DNA from: Spirochaetota bacterium
Lineage (GTDB): Bacteria > Spirochaetota > Spirochaetia > Treponematales > Treponemataceae
Length of the DNA: 64,000 bases
Direction: 5' to 3'
NCBI GenBank assembly: GCA_023438065.1
Contig: JAEXRH010000008.1
Coordinates: forward strand, 186,001-250,000
Below are positions 32,911 to 41,696 of the stretch, in pieces (the first letter of the stretch is position 1; each line of letters begins with the position of its first letter). Below the pieces are notes generated by a model. That model was not told where the DNA came from, ran no database searches, and was given only the letters and a program-made list of their open reading frames with translations. The translations under genes and the position numbers were made by a program.

Positions 32911-34452
32911 GTGAGTGAATACATACTCGAAATACAGAATTTGACGAAGGAATTTCCCGGCGTCCGCGCACTCGACTCGGTCAATCTCAAGGTTCGCAAG
33001 GGCGAGATACACTCCCTGTGCGGCGAGAACGGCGCCGGAAAGTCGACATTGATGAGCGTCATATCGGGCGTTCATCCCAAGGGAAGCTATTCAGGAAAGG
33101 TTTTTTACAAAGGGAAGGAAACGCATTACGCTAGCGTGAAGGACAGCGAGAAAGAAGGTCTCGCGATCATTCACCAGGAACTGGCCTTAAGTCCGTATCT
33201 TTCAATCTACGAAAACATCTTTCTCGGCCACATGAAGACCCGCATGGGAATCATCAACTGGGACAAATATATACTCGAGTCGAAGAAGTACCTTGATCAG
33301 GTCGGTCTCCACGAGAATCCGGCCACCATCGTGAGCAAGCTCGGCGTCGGCAAGCAGCAGCTCGTCGAGATCGCCCGGGCGCTCTCAAAGCAGGTAGAGC
33401 TTTTGATCCTGGACGAGCCGACCTCGTCGCTCAACGACGAGGAAAGCGAAAAGCTCCTCGATTTCATCCTCGAGCTCAAGAAGCGGGGAATAACCTCGAT
33501 CATGATCTCGCACAAGCTCAAGGAAGTCCTCAAGATCGCCGACACCGTCACGATCCTCCGGGACGGAAAGTCCATTTCGACCTGGGACGTGAAGAAGGAC
33601 AACCTGACCGAGCAGATGATCATCAAGGACATGGTCGGTCGCGAGCTCGGCGCTCAGTACCAGAAAACGCCGGTCGAGATCGGCGAGACCCTTTTCGAGG
33701 TCAAGAACTGGACCGTCTACCATCCCGACTATCACTCGATGAAGGTCGTCGACAACGCTTCATTCCACCTCAAGAAGGGCGAGATTCTCGCGTTCTGCGG
33801 GCCGATGGGCGCCGGGCGTACCGAGCTCATGATGAGCATCTACGGCCATTCGTACGGCTCGAGCTGCGAGGGAGAGATACACATAAAGGGAAAGAAGGCC
33901 GACACCTCCTCGCCGCGAAAGGCCCTCGACGCGGGAATCGGCTACGTATCCGAGGACCGCAAAAGCCTCGGTCTCGTGCTCATTCAGGACGTGAAGACGA
34001 ACATCTCGTCCTCGAGCCTCGGCAAACTCTCGAAGTTCGGCGTCGTCAACTCCGAGGAGGAGATCAAGGCCGCCGAGCGGTACCGGAACTCCCTCCGGAT
34101 CAAGACCCCGTCGATCAACCAGCTTACCCGGAACCTCTCGGGCGGTAACCAGCAGAAGGTCGTCTTGAGCCGCTGCCTGCTCGCCGACCCGGAGATTTTC
34201 ATCGTCGACGAGCCGACCCGCGGTATCGACGTCGGGGCGAAGTTCGAGATCTACGCGATCCTCAACGATCTCGTGAAGCAGGGCAAGAGCGTCATCATCG
34301 TCACCTCGGAAATGCCCGAGGCGCTCGCGATGGCCGACCGCATCTACGTCATGAACGAGGGCGAGATCAAGGGCATGCTGACCAGAGAGGAAGCGACCCA
34401 GGAAAGAATCATGCATTTGGCAATAACCGGACAGAAGGAGAAAACCGTATGA
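32911..34452 (+). CDS. gguA: sugar ABC transporter ATP-binding protein
   Basis: A 513-residue protein with two fused ATPase domains. Domain 1: Walker A GENGAGKST (38-46), degenerate signature LGVGKQQLVEIA, ILDEPTSSL. Domain 2: altered Walker A GPMGAGRTE, signature LSGGNQQKVVLS, IVDEPTRGID, as is usual in the RbsA/XylG/GguA family where one site is degenerate. It powers import of the sugar caught by the ChvE-like protein. GTG 32911 has AGAGGA 7 bases upstream; ATG 32893 is in frame but lacks a site. The permease gene overlaps by 4 bases. Confidence 0.94.
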   Translation: MSEYILEIQNLTKEFPGVRALDSVNLKVRKGEIHSLCGENGAGKSTLMSVISGVHPKGSYSGKVFYKGKETHYASVKDSEKEGLAIIHQELALSPYLSIYENIFLGHMKTRMGIINWDKYILESKKYLDQVGLHENPATIVSKLGVGKQQLVEIARALSKQVELLILDEPTSSLNDEESEKLLDFILELKKRGITSIMISHKLKEVLKIADTVTILRDGKSISTWDVKKDNLTEQMIIKDMVGRELGAQYQKTPVEIGETLFEVKNWTVYHPDYHSMKVVDNASFHLKKGEILAFCGPMGAGRTELMMSIYGHSYGSSCEGEIHIKGKKADTSSPRKALDAGIGYVSEDRKSLGLVLIQDVKTNISSSSLGKLSKFGVVNSEEEIKAAERYRNSLRIKTPSINQLTRNLSGGNQQKVVLSRCLLADPEIFIVDEPTRGIDVGAKFEIYAILNDLVKQGKSVIIVTSEMPEALAMADRIYVMNEGEIKGMLTREEATQERIMHLAITGQKEKTV

Positions 34453-35642
34453 GCGAGAACGTCGCCGTAAAGAAATCCTCATTCCGTTCGCTGATAAAGG
34501 CGAACGCTAAGAACTACTCGATGGTCATGATGCTCGCGCTTATCATGATCATATTCGCGTTCCTGACGGACGGGGTTAACCTCAACTCCCGGAACATCAC
34601 GAACATCTTCATGCAGAACAGCCACATCCTTCTGCTCGCGACGACGATGATCCTCCTGATCATCACGACGAACATCGACCTTGCGTGCCCCGCGACCTGC
34701 GCCTTCATCGGCGCGATCTCGGCGATGGTGTACAATACCGGCGTGCCGATGGTCGCGACGGTCGCCGTGAGCATCGCGATCGGCATGGCCATCTACGCGA
34801 TCATGGGATTCATGGTGGCGTACCTCAAGATGCCCGCGTTCATCGTGACGCTCGGCTTCCTTCTCCTCTTCCGCGGTCTCACCTACATCATCACCAACGT
34901 GACCCCGGTCTCGCTCAAGGACGACGGCTTCAAGCAGATCTCCTCGGGCATGGTGGACATCGAGCGCCTCGTCGTGGATAACGTCCACTACACGGCGGTG
35001 ATCGTCGGCATCATCCTCTTCGTCATCTACGTGATCGCGGATATCGCGGCGAGAAGGAAGAAGGTCCGCTACGGTTTCGAGGTCAGCAACACGGCCGCCT
35101 TCCTCGGGAAGCTCGTCATCGTCGGCGCGCTCATCGTGGCGATCTCCTGGAAGTTCGCGACCTACCGCGGCATCCCGATCGTCGTCGTCGTCCTCGGATG
35201 CACCGTCGGGCTTTTCACCTTCATCTCGAAAAGCACGGTTCTCGGCCGCTACATCTACGCGGTCGGCGGTAACGCCCGCTCCGCGAAACTCTCGGGCATC
35301 AACTCCGAGATGGTCATCTTCATCGTGTTCCTCATGATGGGCGCCGTCGCGGGACTCGCGGCCGTCGTCTTCACCGGATACATGAACTCCGCCCTTCCGC
35401 AAGCCGGAAACATGTTCGACATGGACTCGATCGCGGCCTGTTATATCGGCGGCGCCTCGGCGACCGGCGGTATCGGTTCGGTCATGGGGGCGATCATCGG
35501 CGGTCTCGTCATGGCGGGCATCAACAACGGAATGTCCCTCATGAACATCGCCGCGCAGTGGCAATACGTCGTGAAGGCGTTCATCCTCCTTCTCGCCGTC
35601 TTCTACGATATTTATTCCCGACGCAAGTCCGGGTTGGGCTGA
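34449..35642 (+). CDS. gguB: sugar ABC transporter permease
   Basis: A 397-residue inner-membrane permease with about ten hydrophobic segments, of the RbsC/XylH/GguB family: FLTDGVNLNSRNITNIF, TNIDLACPATCAFIG, MPAFIVTLGFLLLFRGL, YAVGGNARSAKLSGI and CYIGGASATGGIGSV. Works with the ATPase whose stop it overlaps by 4 bases. A strong terminator ends the operon 42 bases later. Confidence 0.94.
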   Translation: MSENVAVKKSSFRSLIKANAKNYSMVMMLALIMIIFAFLTDGVNLNSRNITNIFMQNSHILLLATTMILLIITTNIDLACPATCAFIGAISAMVYNTGVPMVATVAVSIAIGMAIYAIMGFMVAYLKMPAFIVTLGFLLLFRGLTYIITNVTPVSLKDDGFKQISSGMVDIERLVVDNVHYTAVIVGIILFVIYVIADIAARRKKVRYGFEVSNTAAFLGKLVIVGALIVAISWKFATYRGIPIVVVVLGCTVGLFTFISKSTVLGRYIYAVGGNARSAKLSGINSEMVIFIVFLMMGAVAGLAAVVFTGYMNSALPQAGNMFDMDSIAACYIGGASATGGIGSVMGAIIGGLVMAGINNGMSLMNIAAQWQYVVKAFILLLAVFYDIYSRRKSGLG

Positions 35643-35683
35643 TACCAGTCCGGATTACCGGATCTCTCCCCGGTATTCTTCTG

Positions 35684-35719
35684 CCGCGGTCACCGTCAGG
35701 GTGGCCGCGGTTTTTTTTT
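35684..35719 (+). terminator. intrinsic terminator of the sugar transporter operon
   Basis: An 11-bp stem (CCGCGGTCACC, 35684-35694; GGTGGCCGCGG, 35700-35710) with one G-T pair, then nine T (35711-35719). Confidence 0.92.
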
Positions 35720-35791
35720 CTGCGTTCAGATTTCCCCCCGGTATTTCACCCGGAATAAAGTGCCACTTCAGCGTTTTTTTGACCGTTTCTA

Positions 35792-35820
35792 TTGACAGTA
35801 ACATTGGTATCAGGTATTCT
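35792..35820 (+). promoter_or_regulatory. promoter of the trp operon
   Basis: TTGACA (35792-35797), 17 bases, TATTCT (35815-35820). Predicted start near 35827, about 48 bases before trpE. Confidence 0.75.
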
Positions 35821-35829
35821 CATCCCGAT

Positions 35830-35847
35830 GTTACTATAAATAGTAAC
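35830..35847 (+). promoter_or_regulatory. palindromic operator of the trp operon
   Basis: GTTACTAT-AA-ATAGTAAC is a perfect 8+8 palindrome just after the predicted start. A further GTAACAT at 35798-35804, inside the promoter spacer, is complementary to ATGTTAC at 35828-35834, so three copies of the GTTAC/GTAAC half-site flank the -10. Suggests a dimeric repressor; its identity is not visible in the window. Confidence 0.65.
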
Positions 35848-35874
35848 ACTTAACCGATGAGAGGAGTAATGCCC

Positions 35875-37347
35875 ATGAAGATCACGCGAAACGACGCGGT
35901 CGCGACGGCCATCCCCGGGGAACGATATACCCCTTTCGCGCTCGCGAAAAAGCTCGGCGCGCTCGCGATCCTTGAATCGGCCTCGTTTACCCATGGACGG
36001 GACCGGTATTCGCTCATCCTCGCCAGGGAGGCGTTCCGTATCAGGCAGGACGGGCAGGGAGTGTTCTTCTCGATCGACGGCCAGGACATACCGTACCGGA
36101 ACGGCGACATTCTCGAAGCGCTCCTTTCGGTCGCGACGCAAAACGCGCTTCCCCCCGACGGCATCCCCCTTCCCGGGGCCGGCATCGGGTTTCTCGGTTA
36201 CGAGTTTTGCGCGCGGTGCGACACGATCCGGCTCGCACCGCAGTCGGACGGGATCGGGATCCCGGAGTCCGAGTTCATCGTCGGCCACGTGTATCTCGTC
36301 TTCGACCACTTCACCGACACGATCCATATCTTCGGCCTCAATTACGCCGAGCACGAGATCGACCTCGAGCAGGCGATCGCCGATATCAAGGCGCGGCTCG
36401 CCGACCTCGACTTTTCCTACCTCGCGCCGCCGCCCGAGTTCACTCCCGCGGTCGTCGTCTCCGACGAAAAGGCCTCGCGCGAGACCTTCGTCGCGGGGGT
36501 CGAGGCGATCAAGGACCATATCGTGAGGGGAAACCTTCTTCAGGCGGTCATGTCGCGCCGGCTAGAGCTCGAGTCGACCGAAAGCGCCCTCGAGGCCTAT
36601 CGCCGGCTCCGCTCGAAGAGCCCGTCGCCGTACCTCTTTTACCTCGACTTCGGTTCCTATCAGCTCGTCGGGGCCTCCCCCGAAAGCCTCGTCCGGGTAC
36701 GCGACTCGGTCGCGTCGATCAGGCCGATCGCGGGCACGAGACGGCGCGGAAAAAACGCCGAGGAGGACGAGGCGCTCAGGAAGGCGCTGCTCGCGGACCC
36801 GAAGGAGCGCGCGGAGCACCTCATGCTCGTCGATCTCGCGCGGAACGATCTCGGGCGCGTCTGCGTTCCCGGCTCGGTGCGCCTTTCGCGGAGCATGGAC
36901 GTCGAGAACTTCAGCCACGTAATGCATATCGTCTCGGACGTCATCGGCCAGACGCCGGGCGCTGGCGAGGGGGGATCAGCCTCCGGTAAGCCGGGGACGG
37001 GACCCGCCCGCGGCATCGACGTCCTTCGCGCCGCGTTCCCGGCGGGCACCGTCTCGGGCGCCCCGAAGATCCGCGCGATCGAGATTCTCTCGGGCCTCGA
37101 GCGCGAGCGGCGGACCTTCTACGCGGGGGCGGTCGGCTACGTCGAGCCGGACGGCGACCTCGATTTCTGCATCGCGATCCGGTGCGCGCTCAAGGCGGGG
37201 AAGCGATGGGTGCTCCAGGCGGGAGCGGGGATCGTCCACGCGTCGGAGGCCGATCGCGAATGGGAGGAGACGAACGAAAAGCTCATGGCGATGCGGGCCG
37301 TGCTCGAGGGATCGGGCGCGGAAGCGAAAGTGGAGGCAATGCAATGA
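35875..37347 (+). CDS. trpE: anthranilate synthase component I
   Basis: A 490-residue chorismate-utilising enzyme that, with the TrpG domain, makes anthranilate. The N-terminal ILES-x-S stretch resembles the tryptophan-feedback site; the catalytic half has DHIVRGNLLQAVMSRR, GASPESLV, RPIAGTRRRG, HLMLVDLARNDLGRV, FPAGTVSGAPK and QAGAGIVHASEAD. GAGGAG lies 8 bases before ATG 35875; ATGs at 35857 and 35869 are less well placed. First gene of the operon, overlapping trpGD by 4 bases. Confidence 0.96.
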   Translation: MKITRNDAVATAIPGERYTPFALAKKLGALAILESASFTHGRDRYSLILAREAFRIRQDGQGVFFSIDGQDIPYRNGDILEALLSVATQNALPPDGIPLPGAGIGFLGYEFCARCDTIRLAPQSDGIGIPESEFIVGHVYLVFDHFTDTIHIFGLNYAEHEIDLEQAIADIKARLADLDFSYLAPPPEFTPAVVVSDEKASRETFVAGVEAIKDHIVRGNLLQAVMSRRLELESTESALEAYRRLRSKSPSPYLFYLDFGSYQLVGASPESLVRVRDSVASIRPIAGTRRRGKNAEEDEALRKALLADPKERAEHLMLVDLARNDLGRVCVPGSVRLSRSMDVENFSHVMHIVSDVIGQTPGAGEGGSASGKPGTGPARGIDVLRAAFPAGTVSGAPKIRAIEILSGLERERRTFYAGAVGYVEPDGDLDFCIAIRCALKAGKRWVLQAGAGIVHASEADREWEETNEKLMAMRAVLEGSGAEAKVEAMQ

Positions 37348-38936
37348 TCGTGCTTATCGACAACTACGACTCGTTTACCTATAACGTGTACCAGTACCTC
37401 GCGCGCCTTTCGAGCGAGGAGATTCGCGTCGTCAGGAACGACGAGATCGACCTCGCGGGGCTCGTCGCCCTCGATCCCTCGCGGATCGTCGTTTCGCCCG
37501 GCCCGGGGAGGCCCGAGGAAGCGGGAATCAGCGTCGAGGCGATCAGGCACTTCGCGGGGAAGGTCCCCGTGCTCGGGGTTTGCCTCGGCCATCAGGCGAT
37601 CGGCTACGCGTTCGGCGGGAAGATCGTCGGCGCGAAATTCATCAAGCACGGTATCGCCGAGGAGATGACCCTCGACGGAAAGGGCCTTTTCCGGACGGTC
37701 GGGACCAAGGGAACCTTCACGCGCTACCACAGCCTCGCGATCGAGGAGTCCACGCTTCCCGACTGTCTCGAGGTGACCGCGCGCGCTGCCGACGGCGAGG
37801 TGATGGGCGTCAGGCACAAGACCTTCGCCGTCGAGGGCGTCCAGTTCCATCCCGAGTCCATCGCCTCGACCCAGGGCGAGGCCGTCCTCAAGGCCTTCCT
37901 TTCGTACCGGCGCGAGGGGCTTTCGTTCAGCAAGGTGCTGTCCAACCTCATGGCGGGAAAGGACATGACGCGGGAGGAGGCCGAGATCTTCATGGAGGAC
38001 CTCACCGAGGGCTCGCTCGACGAGCGGCAGACGAGCGCCATCCTTACCGCGATCTCGGCGAAGGGCCCCGCGGCCCAGGAGATCGCGGGCTGCGCGGCGG
38101 TCCTGTGCCGAAAAAAGAAGAACGTGCCGATAGCGAAGGACCTCACCGACATCGTCGGGACGGGAGGCGACGGGCTCGGGAGCTTCAACATCAGCTCGAT
38201 GGCGGCGCTCGTCGCGGCGGCCTGCGGGGTCCCGATCGCCAAGCACGGGAACCGCGCGGTCTCGAGCAAGTCCGGTTCCGCCGACTTCTACGAGGCGCTC
38301 GGGATCAAGATCGACGTTCCGGCGGAGAAGACCGCGAGCATCATCGAGAAAACCGATTTCGGCTTCCTCTTCGCGCCGGTCTATCACGGCGCGATGCGCT
38401 TCGCCGCGCCGGTCAGGAAGCTTCTCGGCGTGAAGACGATCATGAACCTCGTGGGACCCCTCTCGAACCCCGCGGGCGCGCAATACCAGATGCTCGGGGT
38501 GTACGACAAGTCTCTCATGCTCCCGGTCGCCGAGGCGTCGAAGATGCTCGGCTCGAGACGGGTCATGGTGATCTCGAGCGACGACGGGATGGACGAGATA
38601 TCCCCGTGCGCGAAGACCGCCGTGATCGAGATCGGGGAAGACGGCTCGATGCGCGAATACTCGATCGATCCCGCCGATTTCGGGATCTCGGGTTGCACGA
38701 TGGACGACCTTCTCGGCGGCGACAGCCAGGAGAACGCGCGGCTGGCGCTCGACGTGCTCGCGGGGAAGGGGCGCGCCGGCATCAAGGCCGCGGTCGCGCT
38801 CAACGCGGCGGCGACCCTCTACGTCGCCGGTCACGCGAAAACCCTGAAAGACGGCTTTGACCGCGCGATCGCCGCGATCGCCGACGGCTCCGTCGCGAAA
38901 AAGATCGACGAGGTGAGGGAGGCGAGCCGTGCCTGA
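37344..38936 (+). CDS. trpGD: fused anthranilate synthase glutaminase and anthranilate phosphoribosyltransferase
   Basis: A 530-residue fusion. Residues 1-190 are the TrpG glutamine amidotransferase with catalytic Cys80 (GVCLGHQ) and HPESIAST; residues about 195-530 are TrpD with GTGGDG, KHGNRAVSSKSGSADFYEALG and GPLSNPA. It feeds ammonia to TrpE and then attaches ribose phosphate to anthranilate. The fusion is known from enterobacteria and others. Overlaps trpE by 4 and trpCF by 8 bases. Confidence 0.96.
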   Translation: MIVLIDNYDSFTYNVYQYLARLSSEEIRVVRNDEIDLAGLVALDPSRIVVSPGPGRPEEAGISVEAIRHFAGKVPVLGVCLGHQAIGYAFGGKIVGAKFIKHGIAEEMTLDGKGLFRTVGTKGTFTRYHSLAIEESTLPDCLEVTARAADGEVMGVRHKTFAVEGVQFHPESIASTQGEAVLKAFLSYRREGLSFSKVLSNLMAGKDMTREEAEIFMEDLTEGSLDERQTSAILTAISAKGPAAQEIAGCAAVLCRKKKNVPIAKDLTDIVGTGGDGLGSFNISSMAALVAAACGVPIAKHGNRAVSSKSGSADFYEALGIKIDVPAEKTASIIEKTDFGFLFAPVYHGAMRFAAPVRKLLGVKTIMNLVGPLSNPAGAQYQMLGVYDKSLMLPVAEASKMLGSRRVMVISSDDGMDEISPCAKTAVIEIGEDGSMREYSIDPADFGISGCTMDDLLGGDSQENARLALDVLAGKGRAGIKAAVALNAAATLYVAGHAKTLKDGFDRAIAAIADGSVAKKIDEVREASRA

Positions 38937-40440
38937 TATCCTCGACGACATCGTCCGCGCGCGCCGCGAGGATTACGAGAGTCTCGGGCCGGGCTTCGGC
39001 TTCGAGATCCCGAGCCATCGCTCGCGCGGCGTCGTCCCCTTTCTCGCGGAACCCGGCGCGATACTCGAGATCAAGCGCGCTTCGCCCTCGAAGGGCGATA
39101 TCGCGCCAGACCTCGACCCGGTGACCCTCGCGGGGCAATACGCCGCCGCCGGGGCCAGGAACGTGTCGGTGCTCACCGAGACGCGCTATTTCAAGGGCTC
39201 GCTCGCCGACCTCGCCGCCGCGAGCGCGCGCCATCCCGGCATCGCCTTTCTCAGGAAGGACTTCATCCTCTACGAGGACGAGATCGAGGTCGCGTACCGG
39301 TGCGGCGCCGACGCCGTCCTTCTCATCGCGCGGATTCTCGAGCGGCCCGTCCTTCTCAAGCTCGCCGCGCTCTGCCGCTCCTTCGGGATGGTGCCCTTCA
39401 TCGAGGTCAGGGACGCGGCCGACGTCGCGAAGCTGCAGGCGGCCGCGAAGGCCGGCAAGGTTCTCGCGGGCGTGAACGCGCGCGACCTATCGACCTTCAG
39501 GATCGACCCGCTCGTGCCCGCGACCCTGCGCTCGAGCCTCCCGTGCGGGACCGTCTTCGAGTCGGGCGCCTCGAGCCCCGGCGCGTGCCGGTTCGCGCGC
39601 CAGCTCGGGTTTGACGGGATCCTCATCGGGGAAGCCGCGGCGCGCGATCCCGAGGGGGCTTCCGGTCTCGTCGAGGGATTCCGATCCGCGCGAGCCGATT
39701 GGGTGGGGCAGTTCTGGCGCGAGATCGGCAAGCGCGCCTCCGCGCGGCGCGAGGGTTCACCGCTCGTGAAGATATGCGGGATCACGAACGCGGAGGACGC
39801 CCTCCTTTCCGCCTCGCTCGGCGCGGACCTGCTCGGTTTCGTGTTCGCCAAAAGCCCGCGCGCCGCGAATCCCTTCGCGGTTCGCGAAATCGCGACCCGG
39901 CTCGCCGAGGCGGAGAAGCGCGCCTCGGCTGCCCCCGACGCCGCGCGGCGTCCGCTCCTCGTCGGGGTGATCGTCGATCCCGCGAGCCCCGAGGCCCGCG
40001 ACGCCTTCGACCTCGCCCGCGCGGGTGTCCTCGACGCGATCCAGTATCACGGTGACGACCCCGAGCGCGACCTTCCGCTCATCGACGCCGCTGGTGGCGA
40101 ATACGGCATCGGCCGCTACTCCGCCGTTCGCCTCGGAGGAGAGGACGATCTCGAGCGGATCCGTCGCCTCATGCGGGAAGGCGAGCCGCGAACGCTCGTC
40201 GACGCCCGCGTCGACGGGGTCTCGGGCGGGACGGGGAAGGCGATTCCCCGATCGCTCGCGCTAAAGGCGTCGGAGCTCGGGATTCTCTGGCTCGCGGGAG
40301 GCATCAACCCGGGCAACGTCAGGCAATGCATCGACGAATTGCGGCCGGAGCTCATCGACGCCTCGAGCGGGCTCGAGGCCGCTCCGGGGAAAAAGGATCA
40401 TGTCCTTCTCAAATCGTTTTTCAGGGAGATCAGGCGATGA
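38929..40440 (+). CDS. trpCF: fused indole-3-glycerol-phosphate synthase and phosphoribosylanthranilate isomerase
   Basis: A 503-residue fusion of two TIM barrels. TrpC (about 1-255): EIKRASPSKGDIA, LTETRYFKG, LRKDFILYEDEI, GVNARDLSTF, FESGASSP. TrpF (about 275-503): VKICGITN with its catalytic Cys, YHGDDPERD, and DARVDGVSGGTGK with the catalytic Asp. They carry out consecutive but reversed-order steps (F before C). GTG 38929 is preceded by GGGAGG. Confidence 0.95.
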   Translation: MPDILDDIVRARREDYESLGPGFGFEIPSHRSRGVVPFLAEPGAILEIKRASPSKGDIAPDLDPVTLAGQYAAAGARNVSVLTETRYFKGSLADLAAASARHPGIAFLRKDFILYEDEIEVAYRCGADAVLLIARILERPVLLKLAALCRSFGMVPFIEVRDAADVAKLQAAAKAGKVLAGVNARDLSTFRIDPLVPATLRSSLPCGTVFESGASSPGACRFARQLGFDGILIGEAAARDPEGASGLVEGFRSARADWVGQFWREIGKRASARREGSPLVKICGITNAEDALLSASLGADLLGFVFAKSPRAANPFAVREIATRLAEAEKRASAAPDAARRPLLVGVIVDPASPEARDAFDLARAGVLDAIQYHGDDPERDLPLIDAAGGEYGIGRYSAVRLGGEDDLERIRRLMREGEPRTLVDARVDGVSGGTGKAIPRSLALKASELGILWLAGGINPGNVRQCIDELRPELIDASSGLEAAPGKKDHVLLKSFFREIRR

Positions 40441-41696
40441 GCGATAACGGATATTTCGACCGGTTCGGCGGGCGGTACGTCGCCGAGGTCCTGCGAAGGC
40501 CGCTCGAGGAGCTCGAGGTCGCGTTCGCGCTCGCGATGGCGGATGACGCTTTCGTCGCGGAGCTCGAGGCCTTGCGGCGCGATTTCATCGGCCGGCCGAC
40601 CCCGCTTCTCTTCGCGGAGAACGCGACGCGCGAGATCGGCGGCGCCGACATCTACATAAAGATGGAGGGGCTCGCGCACACGGGCGCCCACAAGATCAAC
40701 AACGCGCTCGCGCAGGCCCTTCTCGCGCGGCGTATGGGGAAGACGCGGATCATCGCCGAGACCGGCGCGGGTCAGCACGGGCTCGCGACCGCCTCCGCGT
40801 GCGCGCGGCTCGGGCTCGAGTGCGTCGTGTACATGGGCGCGGTCGACGTCGCGCGGCAACAGCCGAACGTCGCCGCGATGGAGCTCTACGGCGCCCGGGT
40901 CGTTCCCGTCACCGCGGGCTCGCGTACCCTCAAGGACGCGATCAACGAGGCGATGCGGGACTGGGCGTCGGGCTTCGGCACGACCCACTATCTCATCGGC
41001 TCGGCCCTCGGGCCCGCTCCCTTTCCCGACATCGTCAGGACCTTTCAGTCCGTTATCGGGAAGGAGACGCTTTCCCAGATGACCGAGCGGAAACTCGACG
41101 TCGAGGCGCTCGTCGCGTGCGTCGGCGGTGGATCGAACGCGATCGGTTTCTTCGCGCCCTTTACCGCGATGACGTCGCCGCGGCTCGTCGGCGCTGAGGC
41201 AGGCGGCATCGGGCCGGGAACGGGCGAGAACGCCGTCCGCATGACCGGAGCGGCCGCGAGCGACGGGATCATCCACGGCTACAAGAGCCGCTTCCTCGCG
41301 ACGGAGGACGGGCAGGTCGCCGAGACCCGGTCGATATCCGCGGGGCTCGACTATCCGGGCATCGGCCCCGAGCTCGCGGCGCTCGGGGAATCGGGCAGAA
41401 TCGAGTTCACCTCCGTCCTGGACGGCGACGCGCTCGAGGCCCTCAAGTTCTTCGCGCGTACCGAGGGCGTGATCTTCGCGCTCGAAAGCGCGCACGGCGG
41501 GGCCGCGGCCATCGAGATCGCCAGAAGGACGCCAAAGGGAAAGGCGGTCATCGTCAACATGTCGGGCCGCGGGGACAAGGACATCTTCATCACCTCGCCG
41601 GTATTCCGTCCCGAGGAATGGAAGGCGTTTCTCCGCGCGGAGCTCGCGCGGCTTGAGTCGGGCGAGGACGTTCACGCGTTCGGGGGGAGTAAATGA
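40437..41696 (+). CDS. trpB: tryptophan synthase beta subunit
   Basis: A 419-residue PLP enzyme joining indole and serine. HTGAHKINNA carries the PLP lysine Lys86; ETGAGQHG, GGGSNAIG and SAGLDYPGIGPE are classical TrpB1 blocks. ATG 40437 overlaps the trpCF stop as ATGA; a longer frame exists but lies inside trpCF. Overlaps trpA by 4 bases; the alpha-beta complex channels indole. Confidence 0.97.
   Translation: MSDNGYFDRFGGRYVAEVLRRPLEELEVAFALAMADDAFVAELEALRRDFIGRPTPLLFAENATREIGGADIYIKMEGLAHTGAHKINNALAQALLARRMGKTRIIAETGAGQHGLATASACARLGLECVVYMGAVDVARQQPNVAAMELYGARVVPVTAGSRTLKDAINEAMRDWASGFGTTHYLIGSALGPAPFPDIVRTFQSVIGKETLSQMTERKLDVEALVACVGGGSNAIGFFAPFTAMTSPRLVGAEAGGIGPGTGENAVRMTGAAASDGIIHGYKSRFLATEDGQVAETRSISAGLDYPGIGPELAALGESGRIEFTSVLDGDALEALKFFARTEGVIFALESAHGGAAAIEIARRTPKGKAVIVNMSGRGDKDIFITSPVFRPEEWKAFLRAELARLESGEDVHAFGGSK

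Noticed and set aside
35830..35847. Calling the trp palindrome a TrpR box
   Set aside because: Half-sites are separated by two bases fewer than in the known TrpR operator and the CTAG core is missing; kept as an operator of unknown regulator.
35827..35874. trp attenuator or leader peptide
   Set aside because: The leader is only about 48 bases, has no small frame with Trp codons and no terminator hairpin.
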